Assembly: GCA_943328715.2 (NCBI GenBank)
Contig: CALQBB020000054.1
Location: forward strand, 1-6,383
DNA from: Polynucleobacter meluiroseus
GTDB taxonomy: Bacteria > Bacteroidota > Bacteroidia > Flavobacteriales_D > Crocinitomicaceae
Length of the DNA: 6,383 nt
Direction of reading: 5' to 3'
Below the pieces are notes generated by a model. It was not told the origin of the DNA, did not search any database, and saw only the letters and a list, made by a program, of their open reading frames with translations. Position numbers and translations under genes: made by a program. Below are positions 1 to 6,383 of this stretch, piece after piece; within the stretch, counting starts at the first letter, position 1; each line of letters opens with the position of its first letter.

Positions 1-225
1 CGTTATTGTTTGTTTTCCTGCATTGATTAGATCAGCATCTTCTTCTCCTTCGAAAGGAAAAGGACCCATACCCAAAATGCCATTTTCTGATTGAAATTCT
101 ACTTCAATACCTTGCGGAATATAGTTCGCAACAAGTGTTGGGATTCCAATCCCCAAGTTGACGTACCATCCGTTTTTTATTTCTTGTGCAATGCGTTGCG
201 CAATGCCGTTTTTGTCGAGTGCCAT
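1..225 (-). CDS. scoB: Succinyl-CoA:3-oxoacid CoA-transferase subunit B, N-terminal part (cut by window edge)
   Basis: This is the beta subunit of a class I CoA-transferase, which moves CoA from succinyl-CoA to a 3-oxoacid such as acetoacetate. It acts in the cytoplasm as a complex with subunit A. The reverse complement of 225-1 reads as 75 uninterrupted codons starting [10 protein letters not shown]. The GIGIPT motif is at residues 25-30, followed by LVANYIP. The [10 protein letters not shown] block is at 46-55; its Glu47 (codon 87-85) corresponds to the glutamate that forms the covalent CoA thioester in this family. EDADLINAG follows at 62-70. The match to B. subtilis ScoB, as I remember it, is close from end to end. 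Family members are about 215 residues, so about two thirds lies beyond the left edge. The ATG is 11 bases after the scoA stop, with no Shine-Dalgarno sequence. Whether the rest of the gene is intact cannot be seen. Confidence 0.95.
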   Translation of the reverse strand, partial: MALDKNGIAQRIAQEIKNGWYVNLGIGIPTLVANYIPQGIEVEFQSENGILGMGPFPFEGEEDADLINAGKQTIT

Positions 226-236
226 ATCGTCTGTGC

Positions 237-935
237 TTAATCGTTCTTTCTAACTGTTCGTTGCTCGATTCTTTTCTCGAATTTCTCTCCTTGGAAGATG
301 CGTTGAACGAAAATCCCAGGTGTGTGTATGTGATTAGGATCTAAGGTTCCTGCTGGAACAAGTTCCTCGACTTCAGCAACGGTAATTTTACCGGCCATGG
401 CCATCATCGGATTAAAATTTCGTGCAGCTGCTTTGTAAATGAGGTTTCCTTCTGTATCGCCTTTCCATGCTTTCACGATGGCAAAGTCTGCAGTTAATGC
501 ACTTTCTAGAATGTGTGGTTTGCCGTTAAATACGCGCACTTCTTTTCCTTCAGCTACTTCCGTTCCGTATCCTGCGGGTGTGAAAAATGCGGGAATTCCA
601 GCACCACCAGCACGACATCGTTCAGCTAAACTTCCTTGAGGAATTAAGTCAACTTCGAGTTCACCACTCAGCATTTGACGTTCAAATTCATCGTTTTCTC
701 CGACATATGAACTGATCATTTTTTTCACTTGCTTCGCTTGCAGCATGAGTCCAATACCAAAATCGTCTACCCCTGCGTTATTGCTAATACAAGTCAGGTT
801 TTTAGTTCCCAGTTTGACTAATTGTCCAATGGAATTTTCTGGAATACCACAAAGGCCAAATCCACCTAACATGAGTGTCATCCCATCTTGAATACCAACT
901 AATGCTTCTTCTACGTTCTTTACAACTTTGTTCAT
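237..935 (-). CDS. scoA: Succinyl-CoA:3-oxoacid CoA-transferase subunit A
   Basis: This is the alpha subunit (232 residues) of the cytosolic CoA-transferase that converts acetoacetate and succinyl-CoA into acetoacetyl-CoA and succinate, in ketone body or butanoate metabolism and some branched-chain amino acid breakdown. Visible family blocks are [10 protein letters not shown] (24-33), SNNAGVDD (51-58), SSYVGEN (75-81), the glycine-rich RAGGAGIP (108-115), [12 protein letters not shown] (171-182) and DPNHIHTPG (199-207). The end, EKRIEQRTV, resembles the end of B. subtilis ScoA, and the length is normal for a separate A subunit. The nearest alternatives, AtoD (acetoacetate) and the PcaI/CatI 3-oxoadipate transferases, have similar folds, but the GFGLCGIPE and SYVGEN blocks fit the ScoA type better. 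The ATG comes three bases after the upstream class A PBP stop codon (TAG CAC ATG), so translation is probably coupled. scoB follows directly. The true substrate cannot be read from sequence alone. Confidence 0.96.
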   Translation of the reverse strand: MNKVVKNVEEALVGIQDGMTLMLGGFGLCGIPENSIGQLVKLGTKNLTCISNNAGVDDFGIGLMLQAKQVKKMISSYVGENDEFERQMLSGELEVDLIPQGSLAERCRAGGAGIPAFFTPAGYGTEVAEGKEVRVFNGKPHILESALTADFAIVKAWKGDTEGNLIYKAAARNFNPMMAMAGKITVAEVEELVPAGTLDPNHIHTPGIFVQRIFQGEKFEKRIEQRTVRKND

Positions 936-938
936 GTG

Positions 939-3440
939 CTAAAATTCAAATGGTACTTCTGATTCATCGACTGTTTCCGGCTGTGGAGCGTCTGTGCAAT
1001 CATACGCTTCTTGATCGTAATCATCAGGAGGAAGGAAATCTCGTGTAGACAAAGCTATGACTGGATCTTTGTAAACACGTTGCATATAATATCCGTAAAT
1101 CGGCAAGGCCATTCGTGCACCTTGTCCCCAAGTCATGCTTTGGAATCGGACCGCGCGATCTTCTGCTCCGACCCAAACTCCTGTCACCAATTCCGGAGTG
1201 ATGCCAATAAACCATCCATCGGAGTTATTTTGAGTTGTTCCCGTTTTCCCAGCGGTTGGAGCAGTTACACCTCCCCAACTTCTTCCGCTTCGTAGACTTC
1301 CGGCAGTTCCATACTGAACAACACCTTTCATCATTTTCAAAATTTCGAAGGCAACAGTAGAGTTTAAGGCTTGCTCGCGGTGTTCTGTAGCACTGTAAAT
1401 TACTTTTCCGTTACGATCCGTGATGCGTTCGATGGTCGTTGGACGCACGTAAATTCCGTTATTCGGGAAGATACATTGTGCCGCAACCAATTGATAGAGG
1501 GAAAGGTCCATACTTCCTAAACACATCGAAGGAACGACATCGTTTTTATTTAATTCGATTTCAGTCTTTCTCAACAATTTCTCGATTTGGAACGGTCCAC
1601 CAATTTTTTGAACGGGATTAAATGCGCCCATGCGTGCCATCACGGCCACGGTGGTAGGATTGGACGATTGTGCTAATCCATCCTTCACCGAACCTGCTGG
1701 TGTACCTTGTGGACAATATTGACCAACTACCTTATTTTGATCATCGACTAAATCCACACAGTATTCACCCGAAGAAAAAGTAGTACACGGGTTCACAACT
1801 TTCATGGAAAGTGCCGCAGCGTATACAAACGGTTTAATCGTTGATCCAACTTGACGTTTACCTTGACGCACGTGATCGTATCCGAAGTGTTTGAAGTTTA
1901 CTCCACCAACCCAAGCACGCACGAATCCAGAGGAAGGATCCATTGATAAAAGGCCGGCGTGTAAAAACGCTTTGTAATAACGGATGGAGTCATTAGGAGT
2001 CATCGTGGTATCACGCTCTCCGCTCCAAGAAAAAACGGTCATAGTGGTTGGAGTATCGAAGCTTTTTCTGATGTCATTATCTGAATAGCCGGCTAATGTC
2101 ATGTTCTGAAAGCGCCCAGAAGAAGTTCGTGCCGATTCCATGATTTGATTCACCATTTTTGTCTCAATGGCATTCGAGAAAGGGTAATTTTTTACACGAC
2201 GGTTGTTCAAGTCAAATTGTGGTTGCAATTCCTCCTTGATGTGACGTTCAACAGCGTATTCCGCATAGCGTTGAAGCGAAGGATTTAAAGTTGTGTAGAT
2301 TTTGAGTCCGTCACTGTAAATATCGAAAGGTTCACCCTCTTCGTTGACATATTTATAGGAACCATCTTCGTTTTTCGTTTGAAGAATTTGAGTGACCTCC
2401 TTGCGCAAGGACTCACGGAAATACGGAGCCATTCCTTCCTTGTGATCTAGTGATTTGTATTGAATAACAATAGGCATAGCCTTCAAGCGGTCGTATTCCT
2501 CTTGGGTTAATTTGTTTTTGATGCCTTCGTTTTCTCCTTTGCTGTTTTTCAACCATTGAAACAACACTTGGTTTCTTCGGGAAAGTGCACGCAATGAGTC
2601 TTCCGAACGGATCGCAGCCATTTGAGCTGCAGTTACTTTCTCAGGGGCAATTCCTGCTCGGTCCGCTGCTTTGTTTCGGTAGTTTTTGATGGTATACTTG
2701 TATGGATTAAACAAGTCTGGATTTTTACACATCCCAACTAGTACAGCTGCTTCAATTTTGGAAAGTTCTCTTGGTCTTTTATTAAAGTAGACACGGGAAG
2801 CATTTTCAATTCCAACAGCATTGTACAAGAAATCAAATTGATTTAAGTACATGGTAATGATTTCCTCTTTGGTAAAGCGTTCTTCCAAACGTTTCGCGAT
2901 GATGTTTTCACGGGCTTTTTCATTCAATCGACGGAATTTACCAAGAAATCCACCCAAAGGAAGATCGAAAGTTTCTCCATTGGCACGTGCTAATTCAGCT
3001 AACTGACGTTGTCTGAGCGTATAAATCAATTTTGCTAATTGCTGCGTGATCGTGGAAGCACCACCTTTGCGGCCCAAACTAGCAAACGAGCGAAGAAGTC
3101 CTTTGAAATCTACACCTGAATGACTGTAAAAACGTTCATCCTCTGTTGAAATCAACGCATCAAATACATATGGAGAGATTTCACGGTATTTGACACTGGT
3201 GCGATTGACTGCCCAAAAACGACCAATGACCGTATCTTCTTTCACGCTTTTTTTCGCGATGATCAATGATGCTTGTAATTCCGGTGGATTATCTAAACTT
3301 GCGACAGATGGCAATACACTTTCTGATTGCAAAAGCAATAGTGCTGCAACCAAGATGAAAGGTATTAATGAAATACCCCAAAATAGTTTCGTGTATTTTT
3401 TTGTTTCTTCTTCGGTCATTTTTGCTTCCTTATTTTTCAT
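939..3440 (-). CDS. mrcA: Class A penicillin-binding protein, PBP1A type (bifunctional transglycosylase/transpeptidase)
   Basis: This bifunctional peptidoglycan synthase (833 residues) polymerises lipid II into glycan strands and crosslinks the stem peptides. It is anchored in the inner membrane with its enzymatic domains in the periplasm. A basic and acidic cytoplasmic start is followed by one membrane segment at about 20-38. The GT51 domain spans about 85-250: EDERFYSHSG (100-109, catalytic Glu100), GASTITQQLAK (127-137), likely second Glu178, and TKEEIITMYLN (190-200). A linker with HKEGMAPYFRE (333-343) leads to the transpeptidase: STIK (533-536, nucleophile Ser533, codon 1844-1842), SSN (592-594) and KTGT (732-735). 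All catalytic motifs are intact. The tail from about 803 is acidic. Residues 140-175 and 250-300 are longer than in the simplest family members. An unusual cysteine-rich stretch precedes SSN. The first ATG was chosen because it follows the rodA stop by 19 bases; Met8 is a possible alternative. It is distinct from PbpC, which lacks this layout. Confidence 0.96.
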   Translation of the reverse strand: MKNKEAKMTEEETKKYTKLFWGISLIPFILVAALLLLQSESVLPSVASLDNPPELQASLIIAKKSVKEDTVIGRFWAVNRTSVKYREISPYVFDALISTEDERFYSHSGVDFKGLLRSFASLGRKGGASTITQQLAKLIYTLRQRQLAELARANGETFDLPLGGFLGKFRRLNEKARENIIAKRLEERFTKEEIITMYLNQFDFLYNAVGIENASRVYFNKRPRELSKIEAAVLVGMCKNPDLFNPYKYTIKNYRNKAADRAGIAPEKVTAAQMAAIRSEDSLRALSRRNQVLFQWLKNSKGENEGIKNKLTQEEYDRLKAMPIVIQYKSLDHKEGMAPYFRESLRKEVTQILQTKNEDGSYKYVNEEGEPFDIYSDGLKIYTTLNPSLQRYAEYAVERHIKEELQPQFDLNNRRVKNYPFSNAIETKMVNQIMESARTSSGRFQNMTLAGYSDNDIRKSFDTPTTMTVFSWSGERDTTMTPNDSIRYYKAFLHAGLLSMDPSSGFVRAWVGGVNFKHFGYDHVRQGKRQVGSTIKPFVYAAALSMKVVNPCTTFSSGEYCVDLVDDQNKVVGQYCPQGTPAGSVKDGLAQSSNPTTVAVMARMGAFNPVQKIGGPFQIEKLLRKTEIELNKNDVVPSMCLGSMDLSLYQLVAAQCIFPNNGIYVRPTTIERITDRNGKVIYSATEHREQALNSTVAFEILKMMKGVVQYGTAGSLRSGRSWGGVTAPTAGKTGTTQNNSDGWFIGITPELVTGVWVGAEDRAVRFQSMTWGQGARMALPIYGYYMQRVYKDPVIALSTRDFLPPDDYDQEAYDCTDAPQPETVDESEVPFEF

Positions 3441-3459
3441 AATTCAAAATTAACGACAA
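3441..3459 (-). promoter_or_regulatory. Short AT-rich leader between rodA and the class A PBP gene
   Basis: This is the longest non-coding stretch in the window, 19 bases reading TTGTCGTTAATTTTGAATT on the minus strand. It has no purine-rich Shine-Dalgarno match before the ATG and no room for a terminator hairpin. An AT-rich, SD-less leader is what Bacteroidota commonly use for translation initiation. A promoter could only lie inside the end of rodA; I see no convincing one. Confidence 0.4.
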
Positions 3460-4854
3460 TTATCTTAACACATCTTTTCGTTGACTGTCCAATTTCAGTA
3501 GGATAAACATCATCATACAAAAGGACATCATTGAAGATCCTCCGTAGCTGAAAAACGGCAAGGGAATTCCAATTACTGGCGCAAATCCGATGTTCATTCC
3601 AATATTAATAGCGAAGTGATAAAACAAAATCATACCAACACAATAGGCGTAGACTCGGTTAAATATGGACCGTTGTCGTTCTGCGATAAGAATGATTCGG
3701 ATTAACATAAATAAGTAGAGTCCAAATAAGAAAATGATCCCAACAAATCCCCATTCTTCCGCAAACGGACAAAAAATGAAATCTGTTTCACTTTCCGGAA
3801 CGTGGTTACTTTCCACACTTGAAACTGATGCTTTGTTGTACCCTTTTCCGAGTAAGCCGCCTGATCCAACTGCTGCCATAGCCCGATTTCGGTTATAATC
3901 CTTTCCATTTGGATCTTCTCGGAGTCCTAAAAACAATTCAATTCTATCCTTTTGATGCGTTGCTAAACTATTGAAGCCTTTATCCACGATAAAGGATAAG
4001 CCACTGGTTAAAATGAATCCAAGTATGATAATGACCGTACCTCTAGTTCGTTCCCTTTTTGCGGAAAAACGTTGAAGAAATAGGATTGACAAAATGGAGA
4101 AAATCAATAAGGTAGAAATGACTCCAATTGAACCAGAAACAGTAAACGGAAGGAAGAAAAAGTCCAATTGTACGGAGTTCAGTAACAGTGTGATTACACT
4201 GATGAAAATCATCACAAATAAAATGGGAATGAAGTGACTTCCAACCCATGTTTCTTTGAATCGAACACCCGGAATGCTATTGACAAAACTTAAAATAATG
4301 GGATCGAAGGTTAGTCCTTCACGGTACATCACAAACAAAAAGGAGGTGAAAACGACAAATGTCCCAGCATCTGGTTGAAGTAAAATAAGCGCCATTGGAA
4401 CGAGTAAAATGGCACTTGCAGTCATAACACTGCTAATGTTTTGTTGTTTTACGCTAATCTCACTGATGTATTTGGCGAGTAAAAGTGCCGTTGATATTTT
4501 GGCGAATTCTGCGGGTTGAATCCCCATACTACCAATGCCAATCCATGCACGTGCTCCATGCACCGCAGGCATGAAAAGTACGATTACTAAAAGCAACAGC
4601 GTAAATCCATAGATGGGAAAAGCAAAGCGCCGGTAAATATCGGAATCAATTAAAAATACGATAAGACCAAGAAACAAGGAAACGACAATCCATATTAATT
4701 GTTTTCCATACATCATGGATACATCGTAAATAGCAGGATGTAAATCGTCGTAAGCAACGGAATAAAGTGTCGCCATTCCCGTCACCAACATCACCATGAA
4801 GGTGATAAAAAGTGGCCAATCTAAGTGCTCAACTAAACTTTCTTCCTTTCTCAT
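3460..4854 (-). CDS. rodA: Rod-shape determining protein RodA (SEDS peptidoglycan glycosyltransferase)
   Basis: This integral membrane SEDS polymerase assembles glycan strands from lipid II during elongation, working in a complex with PBP2, MreC and MreD. The 464 residues hold about 12 hydrophobic segments, near 13-33, 50-70, 78-95, 115-130, 141-159, 161-177, 207-226, 238-260, 272-290, 369-390, 400-423 and 432-455. SEDS motifs are GARAWIGIG (100-108), QPAEFAKI (113-120), LQPDAGT (159-165), GSGGLLGKGY (330-339), ESETDFIF (354-361) and GIPLPFFSYGGSS (429-441). Asp314 in REDPNGKDY (codon 3915-3913) matches the essential aspartate of the large periplasmic loop (E. coli Asp262). The downstream ESETDFIF block and pairing with mrdA favour RodA over FtsW. 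E. coli RodA has about 370 residues; most of the surplus lies between LQPD and the catalytic loop. The ATG overlaps the mrdA stop as ATGA, which fixes the start and suggests translational coupling. Confidence 0.97.
   Translation of the reverse strand: MRKEESLVEHLDWPLFITFMVMLVTGMATLYSVAYDDLHPAIYDVSMMYGKQLIWIVVSLFLGLIVFLIDSDIYRRFAFPIYGFTLLLLVIVLFMPAVHGARAWIGIGSMGIQPAEFAKISTALLLAKYISEISVKQQNISSVMTASAILLVPMALILLQPDAGTFVVFTSFLFVMYREGLTFDPIILSFVNSIPGVRFKETWVGSHFIPILFVMIFISVITLLLNSVQLDFFFLPFTVSGSIGVISTLLIFSILSILFLQRFSAKRERTRGTVIIILGFILTSGLSFIVDKGFNSLATHQKDRIELFLGLREDPNGKDYNRNRAMAAVGSGGLLGKGYNKASVSSVESNHVPESETDFIFCPFAEEWGFVGIIFLFGLYLFMLIRIILIAERQRSIFNRVYAYCVGMILFYHFAINIGMNIGFAPVIGIPLPFFSYGGSSMMSFCMMMFILLKLDSQRKDVLR
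4851..4854 (-). other. ATGA overlap of mrdA stop and rodA start
   Basis: Read on the minus strand, the rodA ATG (4854-4852) and the mrdA TGA (4853-4851) share bases in the form ATGA. No Shine-Dalgarno sequence precedes the rodA start; the bases just before it read CCCGGACA. The arrangement suggests that ribosomes ending PBP2 reinitiate on rodA, which would help keep the two partner proteins in balance. The overlap is seen directly; the coupling is inferred. Confidence 0.9.
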
Positions 4855-6383
4855 TGTCCGGGAGTTGATATGTAGGCCAATTTAGCTTCCAAAATACGTT
4901 TTTCTTTTTCTTTGTCTGTGATTTTTCGTTTGATGTATTTTTCGATCATCAGACTTGCAATTGGCGCAGCCCATGTCCCACCAAATCCTGCATTTTCCAC
5001 GAATACAGCGATAGCGATTTTTGGCTTATTCATTGGCGCAAAAGCAATGAAAACGGAGTGATCTTCTCCATGTGGATTTTGTACCGTTCCCGTTTTTCCA
5101 CAAATCATGATGTTCTCAAGTCGCGCCATGCGTGCTGTTCCTCCATTTTCGTTTACTACACGTCTCATCCCTTCAATAACCGGCCAGAAATGTTTCGCGT
5201 TCACCATTGTTCGTTTTTTCGTGCGGTACTCAACCAATGGACCTTTGCGTCCGATGGACTTGACGAAATGGGGAACATAGTACCAACCTTTGTTGGCAAT
5301 AATGGCAGCAATATTTGCCATGTGTAATGGCGTCAATTTTACTTCTCCTTGTCCAATGGAGATGGATCGGATGGTCGAGAATGCCCATTGATGGTGTCCA
5401 TACCATTTATCGTAGTATTTCGCATCGGGAATTAATCCAGGACGTTGTCCAGAAACATCGGCATCCAATGTTTTACCTAGTCCAAAACTCGTCATGTATC
5501 GGTGCCATTTATTGAGTCCGTATTCGGCATCAGCAAATAGTCTTTTTTTCTTTCCTTGTTGAATAATGCGTCGGACCACCGCGTAGTAATATGGATTACA
5601 AGAATATTGAACTGCTTCAGCTACATTGCGTGCGGAAGGGTGGTTGTGACAACCAACCATGCTTTTGTCACAAGGAAAACCAGAGTCCTCCGTAATGACA
5701 CCTTCCTGCATACCAATTAGGGATTGCACCAATTTAAAGATCGATCCGGGTGGATATTCCGCTTGAAGTGGACGAGGGAACAACGGCATGTTCTTATCCA
5801 ATGCAAGCTTCGGATAGTTTTCGCTGATGTTTCGTTTCCCGACGAGCATATTTGGATCGTATGAAGGGGCAGAAACCATGGCTAGAATTTCACCGGTAGA
5901 AGGCTCAATCGCAACGATACAACCTTTTTTATTTTTCATTAATTTCTCACCGTAAGACTGAATAATCATATCCAAACCAAGTTTCAATGGGTCTGCTTGA
6001 CGCGCAGTGGTATCGTATTTTCCATCAGCGAATGGTTCAATGGCATTGTTCAACGCTGACGTAACGATGTACTTAATTCCTTTTCGTCCGCGTAGTTCAC
6101 GCTCATAGAATTTCTCGATACCAGATCTGCCAATGTTATCACCTGGTCTGTAAAAGCGATCATCATCAACTTCCTCCCGGTTCACCTCGGATAAATATCC
6201 CATGATATTTGCGCCACTTTTAAACGGATAATTCCGCATACTGGTCACTTTCTCGTAGAAACCAGGGAAATTTTCAAGGTGCGGGGCAATGCGGGAAATT
6301 TCTTCTAGGGTTAATTCCTTTAAAAATGGATACTTGCGTATTTTTTGGTAATTCGAAGTGCGTTTACCGGTGATTTTATTGTA
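4851..6383 (-). CDS. mrdA: Penicillin-binding protein 2, elongasome transpeptidase (5' end beyond window edge)
   Basis: This monofunctional class B PBP crosslinks the glycan made by its partner RodA during side-wall elongation. It is membrane-anchored and periplasmic. The frame is open to the right edge, giving 510 residues (numbered from the edge). Residues 1-45 continue the dimerisation domain with ENFPGFYEK; a GTG at 6248 is an internal Val codon, not the start. GIEKFYERELRG is at 88-99. The transpeptidase carries SIFK (214-217, nucleophile Ser214, codon 5744-5742), SCN (261-263) and KTGT (430-433), all intact. GCHNHPS at 244-250, just before YSCNPYY, resembles Bacteroidota PBP2 as I remember it. 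E. coli PBP2 has 633 residues, so roughly 100 residues including the transmembrane anchor are probably missing here. The direct overlap with rodA separates it from the division paralogue FtsI/PBP3. Upstream neighbours in such clusters are usually mreC and mreD, not visible here. Confidence 0.96.
   Translation of the reverse strand, partial: YNKITGKRTSNYQKIRKYPFLKELTLEEISRIAPHLENFPGFYEKVTSMRNYPFKSGANIMGYLSEVNREEVDDDRFYRPGDNIGRSGIEKFYERELRGRKGIKYIVTSALNNAIEPFADGKYDTTARQADPLKLGLDMIIQSYGEKLMKNKKGCIVAIEPSTGEILAMVSAPSYDPNMLVGKRNISENYPKLALDKNMPLFPRPLQAEYPPGSIFKLVQSLIGMQEGVITEDSGFPCDKSMVGCHNHPSARNVAEAVQYSCNPYYYAVVRRIIQQGKKKRLFADAEYGLNKWHRYMTSFGLGKTLDADVSGQRPGLIPDAKYYDKWYGHHQWAFSTIRSISIGQGEVKLTPLHMANIAAIIANKGWYYVPHFVKSIGRKGPLVEYRTKKRTMVNAKHFWPVIEGMRRVVNENGGTARMARLENIMICGKTGTVQNPHGEDHSVFIAFAPMNKPKIAIAVFVENAGFGGTWAAPIASLMIEKYIKRKITDKEKEKRILEAKLAYISTPGQ

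Larger units (their letters stand above)
1..6383 (-). other. Probable single transcription unit mrdA-rodA-mrcA-scoA-scoB
   Basis: All five genes run in the same direction, with junctions of -4, 19, 3 and 11 bases and no space for a terminator or a separate intergenic promoter. The promoter must lie beyond the right edge and the end of the unit beyond the left edge. Co-transcription is inferred from spacing only. Promoters inside coding sequence, for example ahead of scoA, cannot be excluded. Confidence 0.7.

Noticed and set aside
439..639. Plus-strand open frame inside scoA
   Set aside because: It lies fully opposite a well-recognised gene, its translation resembles no family I know, and it has no start context of its own.
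936..938. Terminator or promoter between the class A PBP gene and scoA
   Set aside because: Only three bases separate the genes, and I saw no hairpin followed by a T run on the minus strand at the end of the PBP gene.
1011..1295. Overlapping plus- and minus-strand open frames in the 3' part of the class A PBP gene (also 1024-1215 minus and 1439-1621 plus)
   Set aside because: They are shadow frames within the conserved transpeptidase coding region, with low-complexity translations and no independent support.
3190..3453. Plus-strand open frame of 87 codons opposite the start of the class A PBP gene
   Set aside because: It is antisense to the signal-anchor and GT51 start of an intact gene. 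The hydrophobic patches mirror the complement of the anchor region, and no family resemblance is visible.
3702..4249. Two minus-strand 68-codon frames within rodA
   Set aside because: They are out-of-frame readings of rodA. The rodA frame carries all SEDS motifs without interruption, so there is no frameshift to explain.
5058..5515. Two plus-strand open frames opposite mrdA
   Set aside because: They are antisense to conserved transpeptidase sequence, including the KTGT region; no independent start signal or family match.
6246..6248. GTG at 6248 as a start of PBP2
   Set aside because: The same frame stays open for 45 more codons to the window edge and encodes conserved dimerisation-domain sequence (ENFPGFYEK), so the gene starts outside the window.

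Overview
This is an ordinary housekeeping segment of a bacterial chromosome. Five genes lie head to tail on the minus strand and cover almost every base. Four features point to Bacteroidota, probably a Flavobacteriales-type organism. Moderately AT-leaning DNA and start codons without Shine-Dalgarno sequences are two. A penicillin-binding protein 2 with the GCHxH...SCNPY signature and an enlarged RodA, both as I remember them from that phylum, are the others. The assignment is from motif memory, not a search.

In transcription order (right to left) the window holds: the 3' part of mrdA, encoding the elongation transpeptidase PBP2 (about 6383-4851, 5' end beyond the edge); rodA, the SEDS peptidoglycan glycosyltransferase (4854-3460), overlapping mrdA by the four bases ATGA; a complete class A bifunctional penicillin-binding protein of the PBP1A type (3440-939); scoA, the A subunit of a succinyl-CoA:3-oxoacid CoA-transferase (935-237); and the first 75 codons of scoB, its B subunit (225-1, cut by the left edge). 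The spacings are -4, 19, 3 and 11 bases, so the whole window is probably one transcription unit whose promoter lies beyond the right edge. No stretch over 20 bases lacks a gene. I saw no RNA gene, mobile element, CRISPR array, obvious terminator or internal promoter.

The first three genes build the cell wall. RodA polymerises lipid II and its partner PBP2 crosslinks the strands during side-wall growth, while the class A PBP does both reactions in one polypeptide. The last two genes encode a cytosolic CoA-transferase that activates acetoacetate-type 3-oxoacids with succinyl-CoA. Their tight linkage to wall genes is the least expected part of the layout, and no biochemical link is visible in the sequence.

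I found no evidence for an undescribed system. The points worth a second look are the roughly 85-90 extra residues in RodA, the cysteine-rich and atypical stretch before the SxN motif in the class A PBP, a Cys/His cluster next to the PBP2 active site, and the CoA-transferase genes joined to the wall operon.
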